Below are positions 24,550-35,961 of a DNA stretch of 64,000 bases, piece by piece. Source of the stretch: Antedon mediterranea. Its lineage: Eukaryota > Echinodermata > Crinoidea > Comatulida > Antedonidae. The first letter of the stretch is position 1. The number at the start of each line of letters is the position of its first letter. Location: NCBI RefSeq assembly GCF_964355755.1, contig NC_092678.1, positions 16,028,922-16,092,921 on the forward strand, written 5' to 3'. Below the pieces are notes generated by a model that was not told the DNA's origin, did no database searches, and was given only the letters and a program-made list of their open reading frames with translations. The translations under genes and the position numbers were made by a program.

Positions 24550-25288
24550 ATGGCCTATACCATTACAGATAAAAGTATTATACATATATCACAGTTAAGT
24601 AGTGTCAATGTTTATAATATTTTTAAATCTGCTTTATGCTTACCACAATGAAAAGTACAGATTTTAGATAACGACTGTTTATGTTTCTACGTTGGTCTCA
24701 CATTAAACCATTAGTCCAGTATGAAATGTAGCCATAAGATAGGTTGCATTTTGTTTGCTATATTATTTGAAAAAAATTGGATATGTTGTAGAATAGACAT
24801 CACTGAATCCAAAAAGTATTTGCTCAATTTTTTTTCATACGCAAGGGGGATTGGCAGCCATTTCAAAATGACCGCAATTTTGGACAAAATTTTTTCAAAT
24901 ATTATAAGTTCATAATAATATTTTTTTCATACGGAATAGGGGGAGGGGGGAAGGCTTGGCAGCCATTTCAAAATGGCCACCATTTTGGACAAAAATATTG
25001 TAAGTATATGACATTAAAAGATGTTATCGAGATAGAAATTCCATCATAAAAGTAACAATAAATATTCAAAAAATATTTCACATCATTTTTGTAACTAAAT
25101 ATATAGAAATAATATTTCACATTTGTGTAACAGAACAAGCCAAAATGGCAAACATTTCAACCAAAATGGCCGCCATTTTATCCAACATGACCGCAATTTT
25201 TATCTGAAATGGCTATATAATCAATTTTTTTTAACTTTAATTAAATACATAGGCTATATCATAATAATATTTGTGTTTAATTACTTTA

Positions 25289-25570
25289 ATTATTCGTCGT
25301 CACTTTCACCATCACTATCACTGTCCGAATCAGTTGTAGACAACAATGGTCATATGTTATTCTCGTCTGCTTCGCATTTACACATCTCGGTACATTATAG
25401 ATTGTTTTCTTGCATGTGCATGTATTATGGGAACATGTACTTATTAAACATGAACACCTTATTAGCTCCACAACTGCTTCTCGGATAAAACTGGTCCTAG
25501 TTTGCCGTTCTCTATAAACCAGCCTAGTTTTGGCATGGATCAGGAATTATTGGGTCAATAGTGACATCTT
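25289..25570 (-). pseudogene. Fragment of a Cys-rich conserved protein, left foldback arm
   Basis: Minus-strand frames give GWFIENGKLGPVLSEKQ, then (frame change) VVELIRCSCLISTCSHNTC and CTCKK, then (frame change) TEMCKCEADENN and finally TDSDSDSDGESDDE with a stop near 25289. The W-x-x-E-x-GKLxP block, the CxC...C...CxCxK...MCxC cluster and the acidic Ser/Asp tail are the C-terminus of a large family of uncharacterised animal proteins that often occur at repetitive loci (from memory; no function known to me). Two frameshifts and a stop make this copy non-functional. A second copy faces it in the right arm. Confidence 0.6.
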
Positions 25571-25939
25571 GACTCCATATATTGGCCTGGAGATGTACAC
25601 GTAGTATGTGCTGGTGCAACGCTCCAGACGTTGGTGGCAATTTTCCACACCTTGATTATTTGTCAGTGTTTTGAACCGTTTCCATCTCAGGGCTGACACC
25701 CTTTTAGTTCCAAGAAGACTGCACAGAAACTCAAACACACAAACACACTTGAACTTTCCCCAACAACACCTGTGAGCACCCAAAGAACAGGTAGATATAC
25801 CAATGATCCCTCATGGCATTGAAGTAGCATCTACACCAGGAAATGAAGGCGACTTATTTGTTTTAATTCTAAGGCGCCTACAACAGTTGGGGTAAATTCT
25901 GGAATTTAAACAGGCACAACTGAAACAAGAAGAATTTCT

Positions 25940-26230
25940 CTCAATCAATATACGATCACCTTGGACCAGAAAAAGTAGCCAGACTACCAGTTTTCCATGC
26001 TATCACTGGATGTCACTATTGACCCAATAAATCCCGATCCATGCCAAATGACTGGTTTATAGAGAACGGCAAACTAAGACCAGTATTTTCTCAGAAGCAG
26101 GCTGAAAACAAATCTACAATATACCGAGATGTGTAAATGCGAAACAGACTAACTGCCACAATATTATGACCATTGTTGTTTACATCCGTTTCGGACAGTG
26201 ATAGGGCTGACGAAAGTGACAAAGAATAAG
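25940..26230 (+). pseudogene. Fragment of the same family, right arm (U1)
   Basis: The plus frame reads SIYDHLGPEKVARLPVFHA then ITGC. The family motif is LPVFHAxTGCD-T-S; here it runs into HY and a stop. Next come NDWFIENGKLRPVFSQKQ and, in another frame, YTEMCKCETD, ending in an acidic DRADESDEE-type tail near 26228. The region between TGC and the W-x-x-E-x-GKL block is much shorter than in the family, so an internal deletion is inherited by all copies. It is head to head with the left-arm fragment. Confidence 0.6.
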
Positions 26231-26975
26231 TAAGTAATTGAAAACACAAATATTATTATGTTGTTATGTTGGTACTGTTATAGCCCATGTATTTAATCAA
26301 AGTTAAAGAAAAACCAATTTTATTATGTGGCCATTTCAGATAAAAATGGCGGCCATGTTGGATAAAATGTCAGCCATTGTTCTGTTACACAAATTATGTG
26401 AAATATTATTTGAACATTTATTGTTACTTACCTTTATGATTGAATTTCTCTCGATAACATTTTTTAATGCTAAAACTTACAATATTTTAAAAATAATTGT
26501 CAAAAATGACGGCCATTTTGAAATTGCTGCCAACCCCCCTTCCGTATGAAAAAAAAATGGAGCAAATACTTTTTGAATTCAGTGATGTCTATTCTGCAAC
26601 ATATCCAATTGTTACCAAATATTTGATTGATATATGTGGCCATTTTAGATAAAATGGTGGCCATGTTGGATAAAATGGCAGCCATTTAGGGCATAATGGC
26701 GGCCATTTTGGCTTGTTCAGTTACAAAAATGATGTGAAATATTATTTGAATATTTATTGTTACTTGTATGATTTAATTTCTATCTCGATAAAATTTTTTA
26801 ATGTCATAAACTTACAATATTTTAAACAATTTTGTCCAAAATGGCGGCCATTTTGAAATGGCTGCCAACCCCCCTTCCGTATGAAAAAAAAATGGAGCAA
26901 ATACTTTTTGGATTCAGTGATGTCTATTCTACAACATATCCAATTTTTACCAAATATAGCAACAAAAAAATGCCA

Positions 26976-28432
26976 CCTTCCAAAATATCCTAGACTACAC
27001 TATTATTAGCCCTACCCTTTCTTTTTCTGGTGGATGAATATCATTTTTAAAACACTATAATCTGGACTTTTTGAATATAAGACCACACCGAATATTTTAT
27101 TCAATTTTGATTGTATCATTAATAATGAATGTTGTATGTAAATCTACATATTTCCGTTGTTATACCTACGTGTAGTTTTCGCGGTGTAAAAGCGCAGAGA
27201 GAGAGAGAGCCAGCCTCTCAATTGTCTAGGCGTTCTTATTATAACATATTCATATTAGACTGTGTACACTTATATTGGTTCAGTATTGTATTTTTCAGTA
27301 TTCTTAATTCAGTATAATGTTTAGTGTCTGATTACGGGACTTGTCCGTAATCAAAATTACTTTTGCGTGAGTGTGCTTTATGTGAAGTGTCCGTATAGCT
27401 TGCAAGTCATTTTATAAATTACATATGAATTTAAAATAATTTCAATTTAATTCGGTAAATATTATATGGTTAGCAATTTCCGTTTATTATGTGTCCAGTT
27501 TTAACTGAACAAGGAAAGACAGCACCAAATCTACTCTTATGCCAAAACCTCAATCTGCACATGCACCAAAGCTTGGTGTTCCACACATGTGGGTGAAACA
27601 TAAATAAAAACAAATAACAGAGACTACTTATACCAGGTAAATCAAATGTACAAATAACATATTATATCCATCGTCTTCTTCTTTACTTATGTAAAATTAC
27701 ATAAACATTAGCTGACGTCTGACTGAGTTCATGTTATTGTTTGAACTCATAATCTGACAATTTTCAGTATGTTATATGTAGAAAGAAATGAAAACAATTG
27801 TAAATTGTAGTGAATTCTCAAATGTTGATGATTTAAATCAGTCGGTCAATTGTTGTTTATACTATGTTCTACAGAACTGACAAGTTTTCAGTAGAAGAGA
27901 ATTACGGTTGCTCAAGATAGACATTATTGTGTAAATTAGCGGAGAATTAAAATGTCCAATCCACAAATTATAAGTTTTAAAACACGGCCATATAGATGGC
28001 TGCAATCGCATGCTCAAGTTAGTGTTTACCGACCGACCGACCAGCCGACCAACCGACCTACCGACCGACCGACCGACCAACCGACCGACATAGTGAGTTG
28101 TAGAGTCGCGTTGCACGCACGCGACTATAAATCAGTCGGGCAATTGTTGTTACTATGGTCTACAGTATTGACCAGTTTTCTGTAGAAAGAGAATCACGGT
28201 TGGGAATTCCTCAAGATAGAAACAATTGTTTAAAATTGTGGAGAATTACGACTTTCAATCATTTCTTATTTATATTTTGTTTATTTAAAAAGTAAAACAG
28301 TTGGAAGTACTTGAAAGCATACTCACGAATAGAACAGTTTGAAAACAAGATATACACTAATAATAGTTACCAGCAGTATAATTAATTCACAATTAACAAT
28401 AATGATTTTACAACAAAGTAAAGTACCCATAC
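26976..28432. other. U1 intronic sequence of the CUB gene
   Basis: No exon recognised. It holds a (GA)n run near 27197, a diverged 110-bp direct repeat (27840-27955 and 28127-28250; shared CAATTGTTGTT and GAGAATTA words) and the CCGA microsatellite. The counterpart in U2 is at 37990-40888, less the Helitron-like insertion; U3 has lost its central part. Confidence 0.45.
28029..28089. repeat. (CCGA)n microsatellite, U1
   Basis: About 15 imperfect CCGA units with AACC and TACC variants. A counterpart with slightly different units lies in U2 (40487-40548); it is deleted in U3. Confidence 0.95.
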
Positions 28433-28538
28433 CATGATCATAGATGTAATCATCACTAGAGTAATATAATGACGATGAAGACGAATATCTTGAAAAAGGT
28501 ATAGCAACCAACAGCATAATAACGCTAAAGATAGGCAT
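28433..28538 (-). CDS. Putative signal-peptide first exon, U1 copy
   Basis: The minus-strand ATG at 28538-28536 starts MPIFSVIMLLVAIPFSRY, a short hydrophobic leader, followed by a Ser/Tyr/Asp stretch (SSSSSLYYSSDDYIYDH). After 35 codons and one base there is a donor (CATG|GTATGGGT). The exon therefore ends in phase 1, exactly what the CUB exon at 23777 needs, and joining them gives an in-frame DH-E-C. The signal peptide would send a CUB protein to the secretory pathway. Copies of identical length occur in U2 and U3, so the array carries three candidate first exons. Evidence is the frame, hydrophobicity, donor and phase; no transcript is available. Confidence 0.5.
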
Positions 28539-28672
28539 TAGGTTTCGTAATTCTGTACTGATTCGTTGACAATTTTACGCAATTCCGTAAGTTCACTCAC
28601 TCGTATTTCGCGAATTAAACTTAGCTCCGTGATTCTTTCCAATTTATAACACTTGTTTTCGGTGGTCTTCAT
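28538..28672 (-). CDS. 44-codon upstream ORF overlapping the signal-peptide ATG, U1
   Basis: The minus-strand ATG at 28672 starts MKTTENKCYKLERITELS. The frame is rich in Leu/Ile heptads and ends ...VQNYET with TAA, whose last A is the A of the next ATG (TAATG). It could be an upstream ORF regulating the signal-peptide ORF by reinitiation, or a leader of no function. U2 (40994-41128) and U3 (52793-52927) keep the same length and stop. The differences (R/H21, E/K/Q27, E/K/E30) all change the amino acid, which does not suggest strong constraint. A TATAAAG word lies about 130 bp upstream on the minus strand (about 28802-28809). Confidence 0.3.
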   Translation of the reverse strand: MKTTENKCYKLERITELSLIREIRVSELTELRKIVNESVQNYET

Positions 28673-30500
28673 TAAATTATGATATTGCTTTTAGACAATT
28701 TTAAAAATTGATAGATAAATCGTATCACCAGGCCTATACTAAATAAATTATGAGTTTGTTACAGATTTTGCAACAACTATGTTATTCTACAATAATGTTA
28801 AACTTTATACGATATACGCTCTAGATCTGATCCTTTTTTTTTTAGACAAGAGATGACAATGAATGTGTGCCGATACATATTTGTCGTTAACTGGTGACGT
28901 AGGCCTACACGGCATTGTATACACAGTTGCAGTGGGATTGACAGGATTTTTATTCCAAATACTTAAAAGATTAAAATAACATTTGAGTAACCAGAATGTG
29001 ACGAAATCAGAGGCGAATTCAATGGTAGGGGAGGACCAGCCAGTCCTGTTTGTCTTATAAACGTGGGCCGCTGATGATACAAAGGCGTTTGTTCAATAAA
29101 GTTTACTTTACCGTTCAATCTCTGCTAAAACTCCTAGTACAATTCACCTGGAATAATCACTTCCGATCAACCTTTAATTGAATTATCAGATATATCCTTT
29201 GATTAATTATTTATTTGTTTATCAACCGTTGAGAGAAGATTGATTGATTGTATACGAGTACATATGTTAAAGTCTTCATTTTGCCATTAGTTGTTATACA
29301 TAATGAATATAATACATTAACGTATTTCATCGTAATATTTATGTTTCAAAGAAGTAATAATTATTAAATATTCTTATCTGCTTCAGATAAAATATTTATG
29401 TTTAAGCAAAAGTTGTATATGTTTGTTGTTTTCATTATATTCATATTGAACATACATACACATTGTTATTATTTATTTTTATGTATGTTGAATTGATAAA
29501 CCAAATTATTTCAATACTATGCTGATGGATAAATTTGGTGACTAAATTGTTGATAAATAAATCATAATAACTTCAAATTATGTTGATGTTTCAACATAGC
29601 CCTTTTCTCTTTCTCGTATCTTTTTCATAATTCCCCTTCCATTAAATAAATAGCAAGATTCATGACATTCCTCTTAACTTCATTACATTTAAAAGATAGG
29701 TATTCTTTACAGAAACTCTGGAGAATAATATTGCAAAACATAGAAATAAGTATAATGCCGGTTAATTTGCATATTGTATTGGTTTTTTTTTTGTATTCTT
29801 AAACCAGGTGGTGCGATTTGCACGCAAGGTTTTTTTTTTCTCCGGACTATTATGATCACTTGTTCCGGACTATCAGGTCTGATCCCGACGATAACTGTTT
29901 TTATTTTTTTTGTCTTGTGTGGGTTCGTCCCACTTTTATTATAGTTCTATAAATATAATAATATATGTATATATGCACATTTATATATTTCTCTTATGTA
30001 TACATATCTTTTGAACAGTATATACATAAGACTAAGATTATTTTGATGTTAAAAAGTAACACATTTACATTCATATACATTTAAAAAAATACAATTAGCT
30101 GAAATATGTCGATGGCAATAAAATGACGATAAAAATTGATTAAAAAAAACGTACTTATGAAAAAGTGATTGTTGTTGTTTTATTCTGTCCGTGTCCGTGT
30201 CTGGGTAGAGAGGCTATAATTTCAGGGGAAGAATATAAAGAATCTTCCCTTTTCACCAAGAAAAAAATGGATGAGATGAAAACGAAGAATGCAAAAGCTT
30301 GAAAAAAGGGTGTTTAGAATGGATAGGATGGAATGATATATATAATGAAAACCGTAAGGTTAGAGTCCATACAAAGTGCAAGTCCAAGGTAATATTTTGG
30401 CTCTGTGTGTATGTGAGACGCTTCATACCCGGATGACATATCTTAAAAGTAATATAGTTACTAGGCCTATATACAATGTATTTAAGAGATACAAATAGCA
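28673..30500. other. U1 sequence upstream (minus) of the signal-peptide exon
   Basis: Possible promoter side of the minus-strand gene. On the plus strand there is a pyrimidine tract ending TTTTTTTTTAG (about 28830-28845; CAG in U3) and an AATAAA (about 29093), which could mark a small terminal exon. In U2 the plus frame 41320-41517 (GIVYTVAVGLTGFLFQIL, one possible membrane segment) ends just before that AATAAA. In U1 and U3 this frame stops after LKRLK, so I do not call it a gene. Confidence 0.3.
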
Positions 30501-31850
30501 TTTTTTTTATTTCATTAATTTAATGAGATTTTCCTTTATATCGCCCCATTTACATGAGCTTTAAAGTAGTAGCACTTGAACTCATTTTCAATTAAATGCT
30601 TTACTTCAGTAATAAAAAGATTCCAGATCTTTTTTCATAGTTGTTTCCTTTTTTCAGGTTTTGTTAATAATATGCAACTTATATATAGAGAATACAAATA
30701 ATGAAATCAATTCATTTACAATTATGTTATTTGATCCAGTAATCATTGTAGACCAAATTATTGGGTCTTCGTTTGAAAAGCTCTTAGCTATGACATTTTT
30801 AAATTTAAGCCATATCCATTGAATTACACTGCATTTATATAACATGTGTTTTTCAGTTTCAACCTTGTTTATACATTTATCACATAAATCATTACCTGCT
30901 AAGTTCCAGATTTTCAATCGTTTTTTACATGGTAGTATTCTATGCAGAAGTTTAAAATTAAATTGAGCAACTTTGGGTATATGTTTTAGTCAATAAACTT
31001 TATAGTACCAAACATTATTCCAATCAATGTCTACCTTACCTAGTTCTATTTTCCATTTTGTTTGTGAATTTGGTATTTTTGAACATCTATTAATAAAATG
31101 ATTATAGAAGACAGTTCCTTTATTTTTCATATAAAGTCATAGACTAGGAATACTATTGTCTTCCTTTTTTGTATTATCTTTTTCAATAATTTCTTTCCAC
31201 TCTTTTGGTATAGCTTTTAACAATTACATATATTCAATTAAGGCGTTATGCCTTTTATACAGTTTAGGAAATATTTCACAAGGTGAAAGTACTCTATCAT
31301 TCATGTAAATATCTCCGATTGTTTTAAACCCAGAAGCAAACCATACTTTAAAATACATAGATTTATTGTTCAATATGATATGTCTGTTTTCCCATAATTG
31401 TTGGCTTTTTATTTCCATAGTAGTATTTCCAGTCCATTTACCTGGATCTGGGCTTATTTGTCTCTTAACCCAGGTTAATTTGAGATATTCTATCACCGGA
31501 GTGAGATCTGGCATATTCAAACCACCTTCTTCCACATTTCTAATTAATGTTGTTTGTTTTATTTTTTATTTTTTATTACCCCAAAGGAAGTCATATAACA
31601 GTTTTTCTATTTTTGTAATTATTTCCTTAGGCACCTCAATAATACTAGGAGTATAGATAAACCTTGATATTGCTAGTGTTTTTATAATATTAATTTTACC
31701 AAAAAAACTTAGGTTACGTCTTTCCATAATTTTAATACATTTTCTAACTGTTTTTATGTGTGTTTTTTGTCATGGTGGTTTTGTATTGCTTGTATACCTT
31801 TTTTGATCTTTTTTCTGTCAATTCTGTAATTAAAATCAAGATGCATCAGC
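30501..31850 (-). pseudogene. LINE C (Tx1/L1-like) ORF2 C-terminal part, U1
   Basis: Reading on the minus strand from about 31850: FSFF-type GKINIIKTLAISRFIYTPS, LLYDFLWGNKK, NVEEGGLNMPDL, KLTWVKRQIS, then the zinc-knuckle end CDKCINKVETEKHMLYKCS (30917-30654). FLWG...GGL-PDL and the C-C-H-C end are typical of L1/Tx1-type ORF2. Stops and frameshifts interrupt it. The 3' end is an oligo-A at 30501-30508 after an AATAAA-like word. The catalytic RT core is absent: at about 31850 the sequence switches to the 5' part of ORF2 in the opposite orientation. Confidence 0.8.
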
Positions 31851-32282
31851 AACCTTATATATAATGAATAATACCATTGATAATACCAATATTCATATGT
31901 GTTCCTTAAATGTACGGGGATTAAGACAATCAGACAAAAGGAGAGAACTCTTTTCATGATTAGGGAAAACTGACCATAATATAATTTTTCTACAAGAAAC
32001 GCATAGTGACGTAAACTGTGAAAAGCACTAGGCGGATGAGTGGGGGTCTAAAATCTGTTTTAATCATGGTAAAACAAATAGTGCAGGGGTTCCCGTATTG
32101 TTTAACAATAATCAAGATCTTGTAGATAAAATTGTCGGTGATGAAAATGGTAGATTATAGAAATACAAATAGAAAGCAAGAATTATACGCTCGTTAATGT
32201 ATATGCCCCAAATGAGGATGACCCAAATTTGTTTTATTCATTTGGCAGATCAAATTAAATAATTTAAAACCGAAACTATTAT

Positions 32283-35281
32283 TACTCTAGTAGCTAGATC
32301 AACTTTCGTATGCACTTTGAGGTCCAGAGAATTTGACTTCAGAAATTGGTTTAGGGTGGTCAAACAATCATATTTGGCTTGGTTACACATTTTGAAAATG
32401 TGGCGAAAGGTAAAAAGGTCAAGGTGAAAGGTCATAAGACCAAACATAAATATGTCCTTAAATCTCAACAACCACTAGTCACAACGAGGTAATTTTGGTC
32501 TTAAATTAATCAGAAGGTATACATTTATATTCAGTCTAATGGGACATTTTAGTAAAATATGACCTGAAATGCCATTTATGACCTTTGACCCACAACCCAG
32601 GGCATGTATGGATCTCTGTAACTACTGGTCGTAGACACTTGAATTTGGTTTTAAATTGTTCGAAATATATGTTTTGTTATTTGTTACCCATTTTGAAAAA
32701 TGTTACAAAAGGTCAAAGGATCAAGGTCAAGGGTTATTTGAACAAATAAAAAAAGGTACTTTTATCTCGGCAACCACTGGTCGCAGCAAGTCAATTTTGG
32801 TCTCAAAATGTTCAAAAGGCATACATTTATATTCCATCTAATGGGGCATTTTAGTCAAAAATGATAAGAAATGCCATTTCTGACCTTTGACCCACATACC
32901 AGGGCATCTTCATATCTCTGTAAGTACAGGTCGTAGAAACTTAAATTTGGTATCAAATTGTTCGAAATATACATATTTACATTCATTTTAATAGAAAATG
33001 GGGTTAAAAGATGAACAGAAATACTCTTACTAATGTTTCAAACAAAATTGTTTTAATTTCAAGTACTAGTTATTGCTGTCCCCGAGGACATTTTGATAAT
33101 TTTAATTTTAATATAATTTTGGATTTATATAGCGCTTTTCCAAGTGACCAAAGCGCTGTACAATAGAAAATAGATAGAAACGTTAAGCTCAACAGTTCTT
33201 TTCAGAATGCTAGAAGTAACTTGTCATATGTATCCGATTAAACACCCCAGGCATTTATTGTTCAAAATGGTTTTTAGGGGTAAAGGAGGCATCTTTATTT
33301 GGGGTATAATATGGTAACATGTATAATCAAATAAATACCACCTAGATGTAAACAAATACTGCACAATTAATATCAAAAAGTGATAAAATTATGTCAAAAT
33401 GCTTGGTAAATTGTAGATTATGGTAGTTAATGAAATGTGTTGACGTGATACATTGTGTAAATGCATGTGGCGGGGCGTTTATTCCACATGGTGTTCTATT
33501 TGAGGGAATGGTGGCGTTTATTTGAAGGAATACTCTAATTTTAATAATTGTATTTCGTTTCTCAACTGATAAAAGGTACTTTACATGATTCGTTTTCCTC
33601 TTTATGCTTTTTATCGAAATGTTTCTGTCTTTTAAAATAAAAGTGATAGATTCCATTAAATGGATCTTCACCTCCATGTGCCAGTATAATGATATAAAAC
33701 AATGACACATCGTTATCCTGACACGATTGCACTCATAATGGATCTTCATTCTATCATCTATTTGTTTGTAACTACAATTTGACAACAATATTTTGCATAG
33801 TTTCAAATGCCAATACATAGTTTGATTACTATTGTACAATATGTCCAGCTTTCCTGAAAACACCCTTGTGTACTGTAGTACAGTGTTGTAGTATGATTTT
33901 ATCATGATAAACTTCTGATGCTTTTGTCGTCAATGCATTCAGTACCTAAAACATGTCAAAGTTTCTAGTGGTATTGATAATAAATATCCAGAAATATATA
34001 TTGTTTTATTATCTACATTGGGAACAGACGTGTATATGTATAAGTTTTGTCGTTGACATTCAAAACTATTATGCAACAGTGTTACGTAATAATGACAATG
34101 AATTGGTCTATTATTGTGGTCTCCGATACCTTTTAATACATGATTGTACTTCCTCCAGGACAGAATGAGGTTTAATCCCGTTATTATTCTTATTATATAT
34201 ATATATATATATTTTATATATCTGGGGTGTATTTAGTTGATTATACATGTTACCATTATTACACCCAACAAAATAAACGCCTTCCCTGAATAAATAAATG
34301 CCCGAGGCTTTTATTCGGGTAACTACAGTAAATTACTTCTAGCATTCTCAAAATGTTTGAACGTTCGGGGGTCAACAATAATTTCTAGCATTATTATAAG
34401 CAAAAGTACAATTATTACAAACAGTAAAGGATTTGTTTTAATTCCTACAGTATAATGAAATCATTAAGCATCAATTATTGCATAACATTACTGTCTAATG
34501 ATAAGTTGGGTAGATATGTTTTTCATTTCAAAGATTAGTAATTAATAGTATTTATGATCATCTTTTATCCAAATTTTCTGTTAGAATGAATGTAAATATG
34601 TGTATTTCTAACAATTTGATACTAAATTTAAGTTTCTACGACCTGTACTTACAGAGATAAGAAGATGCCCTGGTATGTATGTCAAAGGTCAGAAATGTCA
34701 TTTTCGGTCATTTTTTACTAAAATGTTTAATTAGACTGAATATGAATGTATACCTTCTGAACATTTTGAGACCAAAATTTACTCGCTGTGACCAGTGGTT
34801 GCCGAGATAAAAATACCTATTTGTGTTTATTCATATAACCCCTGGCCTTGACCTTTTGTAACATTGTTCAAAATGTGTAACAAATAACTAAATGTATATT
34901 TCAAACAATTTGAGCCCAAATTCAAGTCTCTACGGCCAATAGTTACGGAGATACAGACATGCCCTGGTTTATGGGTCAAAGGTCAGAAATGGCATTTCCG
35001 GTCATTTTCGACTAAAATATTTCATTAGACTGAATATGAATGTATACCTTTTGATCAATTTCAGACCAAAATTACTTCGCTGTGACCAGTGGTTGTCGAG
35101 ATTTATGGACATAATGGCGTTTGATCTTATAACCTTTGACCCTGACCTTTTGACCTTTCGCCACATTTTCAAAATGTGTAACCAAGCCAAAAATGATTGT
35201 TTGACCACCCTAAACCAATTTTTGAAGTCAAATTCTTTGGACCTCAAAGTGCATACGAAAGTTGATCTAGCTACTAGAGTA
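32283..35281. mobile_element. 3.0-kb long-TIR foldback element in U1
   Basis: Inserted into the LINE C endonuclease between TAT (32280-32282) and TAT (35282-35284). The uninserted site reads CTATTATAATTGG in U2 and U3, giving a 3-bp TSD. The ends are TACTCTAGTAGCTAGATCAA and its reverse complement. Inverted arms run about 780 bp each (to about 33060 and from about 34500), and each arm has internal direct repeats of about 300 bp (TGACCTTTGACCCA, GGGCAT, TCTCTGTAA words). The middle has a second inverted pair (about 33235-33335 and 34210-34325) and a LINE 3' tail. The 187-codon minus frame at 33342-33905 has no transposase motif. The superfamily is unknown to me. Confidence 0.8.
33095..33182 (-). 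repeat. CR1/L2-type LINE 3' tail inside the 3.0-kb element
   Basis: On the minus strand: CAGCGCTTTGG...AAAAGCGCTATATAAATCC, followed by a (TTAAAAT)n-like end. The inverted GCGCT words and the AT tail match the form of the LINE B 3' end. It is a tail-only insertion. Confidence 0.5.
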
Positions 35282-35961
35282 TATAATTGGAGGAGATTTT
35301 AATTGTGTTTTAAATATAATTTTGGATAAAAGAGGGAGACAGAAAAAGTACAAAAAAAAAAGCTCGTCTTGAAATTTTAAATATTATGGGTGAATTCAAT
35401 TTAACCGATATATGTAGAAATCAAAATAAAAATACAAAGAAATTTCCATGGCGATCTACCGGGCTACCTCCTATTCAATGTAGATTAGATTATTTTCTTA
35501 TCTCAAAACACCTGTTAAATGTCGTGGAGCATACTGATATAAAACCGGGTTATAAAACAAACCACTCTAAAATTACTTTATCTTTCAATCCTACAAAACA
35601 AGGAAGGGGACCTGGGTTCTGGAAATTCAATGTTTCACTACTGAAAGACCAGCAATATGCTACCGAAGCAAAATTACTAATTTTCAAAACTATCACAAAA
35701 AATGAAAATATGAATCCTGGTATGTTATGGGATTTAATAAAGTTCCAATTGAGAGAGTTAACAATACGCCACGCAAGTAGAATAAAAAGACAGAGAAATG
35801 AAAGGGAGAAACAATTAAATAAAGACATAGATAAACTAGAAATGGATTTTGCAGGGAATTATTTGCCTATATATATTAACAAAAAAAAAACAATACCAAA
35901 ATGTACATCGTAAAATACATCAGGATAAATATCAAAGTGTTGCTTATATCTTTTTGAACAG

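Larger units (their letters stand above)
24740..26975. mobile_element. Palindromic foldback element with GGCGGCCATTTT repeats
   Basis: The left arm (about 24740-25570) reads on the minus strand like the right arm (about 26010-26975) on the plus strand. Outer arms share TTGGATATGTTGTAGAATAG and GCAAATACTTTTTG. Inner arms share TTTATAGAGAACGGCAAACT and ATGTGTAAATGCGAA. The right arm has two tandem units of about 310 bp (26330-26640, 26635-26960), each with near-palindromes of AAAATGGCGGCCATTTTG. The corresponding right half in U2 and U3 has three units each (about 36955-37990, 50715-51735). The centre (25571-26009) is unique DNA and contains the left breakpoint of the tandem triplication. Terminal boundaries are approximate and no TSD was identified. 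Confidence 0.75.
31864..35913 (+). pseudogene. LINE C ORF2 N-terminal endonuclease, inverted part, U1 (split)
   Basis: Plus strand: ATG at 31864, NIHMCSLNVRGLRQSDKRRE, NIIFLQETHSDVN, NHGKTNSAGVPVLF, then interrupted by the 3.0-kb element at 32283-35281. It resumes IIGGDFNCVLN (35285), STGLPPIQCRLDYFLISKH, NHSKITLSF and GPGFWKFNVSLLKD, up to about 35913. These are the AP endonuclease motifs of the L1/Tx1 group (Asn-Val-Arg, QETH, GGDFN, RLDYFLIS). Several in-frame stops are present in U1. It faces away from the C-terminal part, as expected after 5' inversion during LINE insertion. Confidence 0.8.

Noticed and set aside
27952-28185. Pro-Thr-Asp repeat protein and its antisense Val-Gly-Arg-Ser repeat
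   Set aside because: Translation of the CCGA microsatellite in two orientations.
31366-31656. Plus-strand ORFs of about 100 codons repeated at 47132 and 59726
   Set aside because: They are antisense shadows of the LINE C ORF2 C-terminus.
31754-31957. 67-codon minus-strand ORF repeated at 47522 and 60115
   Set aside because: Only its C-terminal half is LINE C coding; the N-terminal half is antisense to the inverted endonuclease.
33342-33905. 187-codon minus-strand ORF inside the 3.0-kb element
   Set aside because: No transposase or other motif, scattered composition, and it overlaps an internal inverted pair; likely chance.
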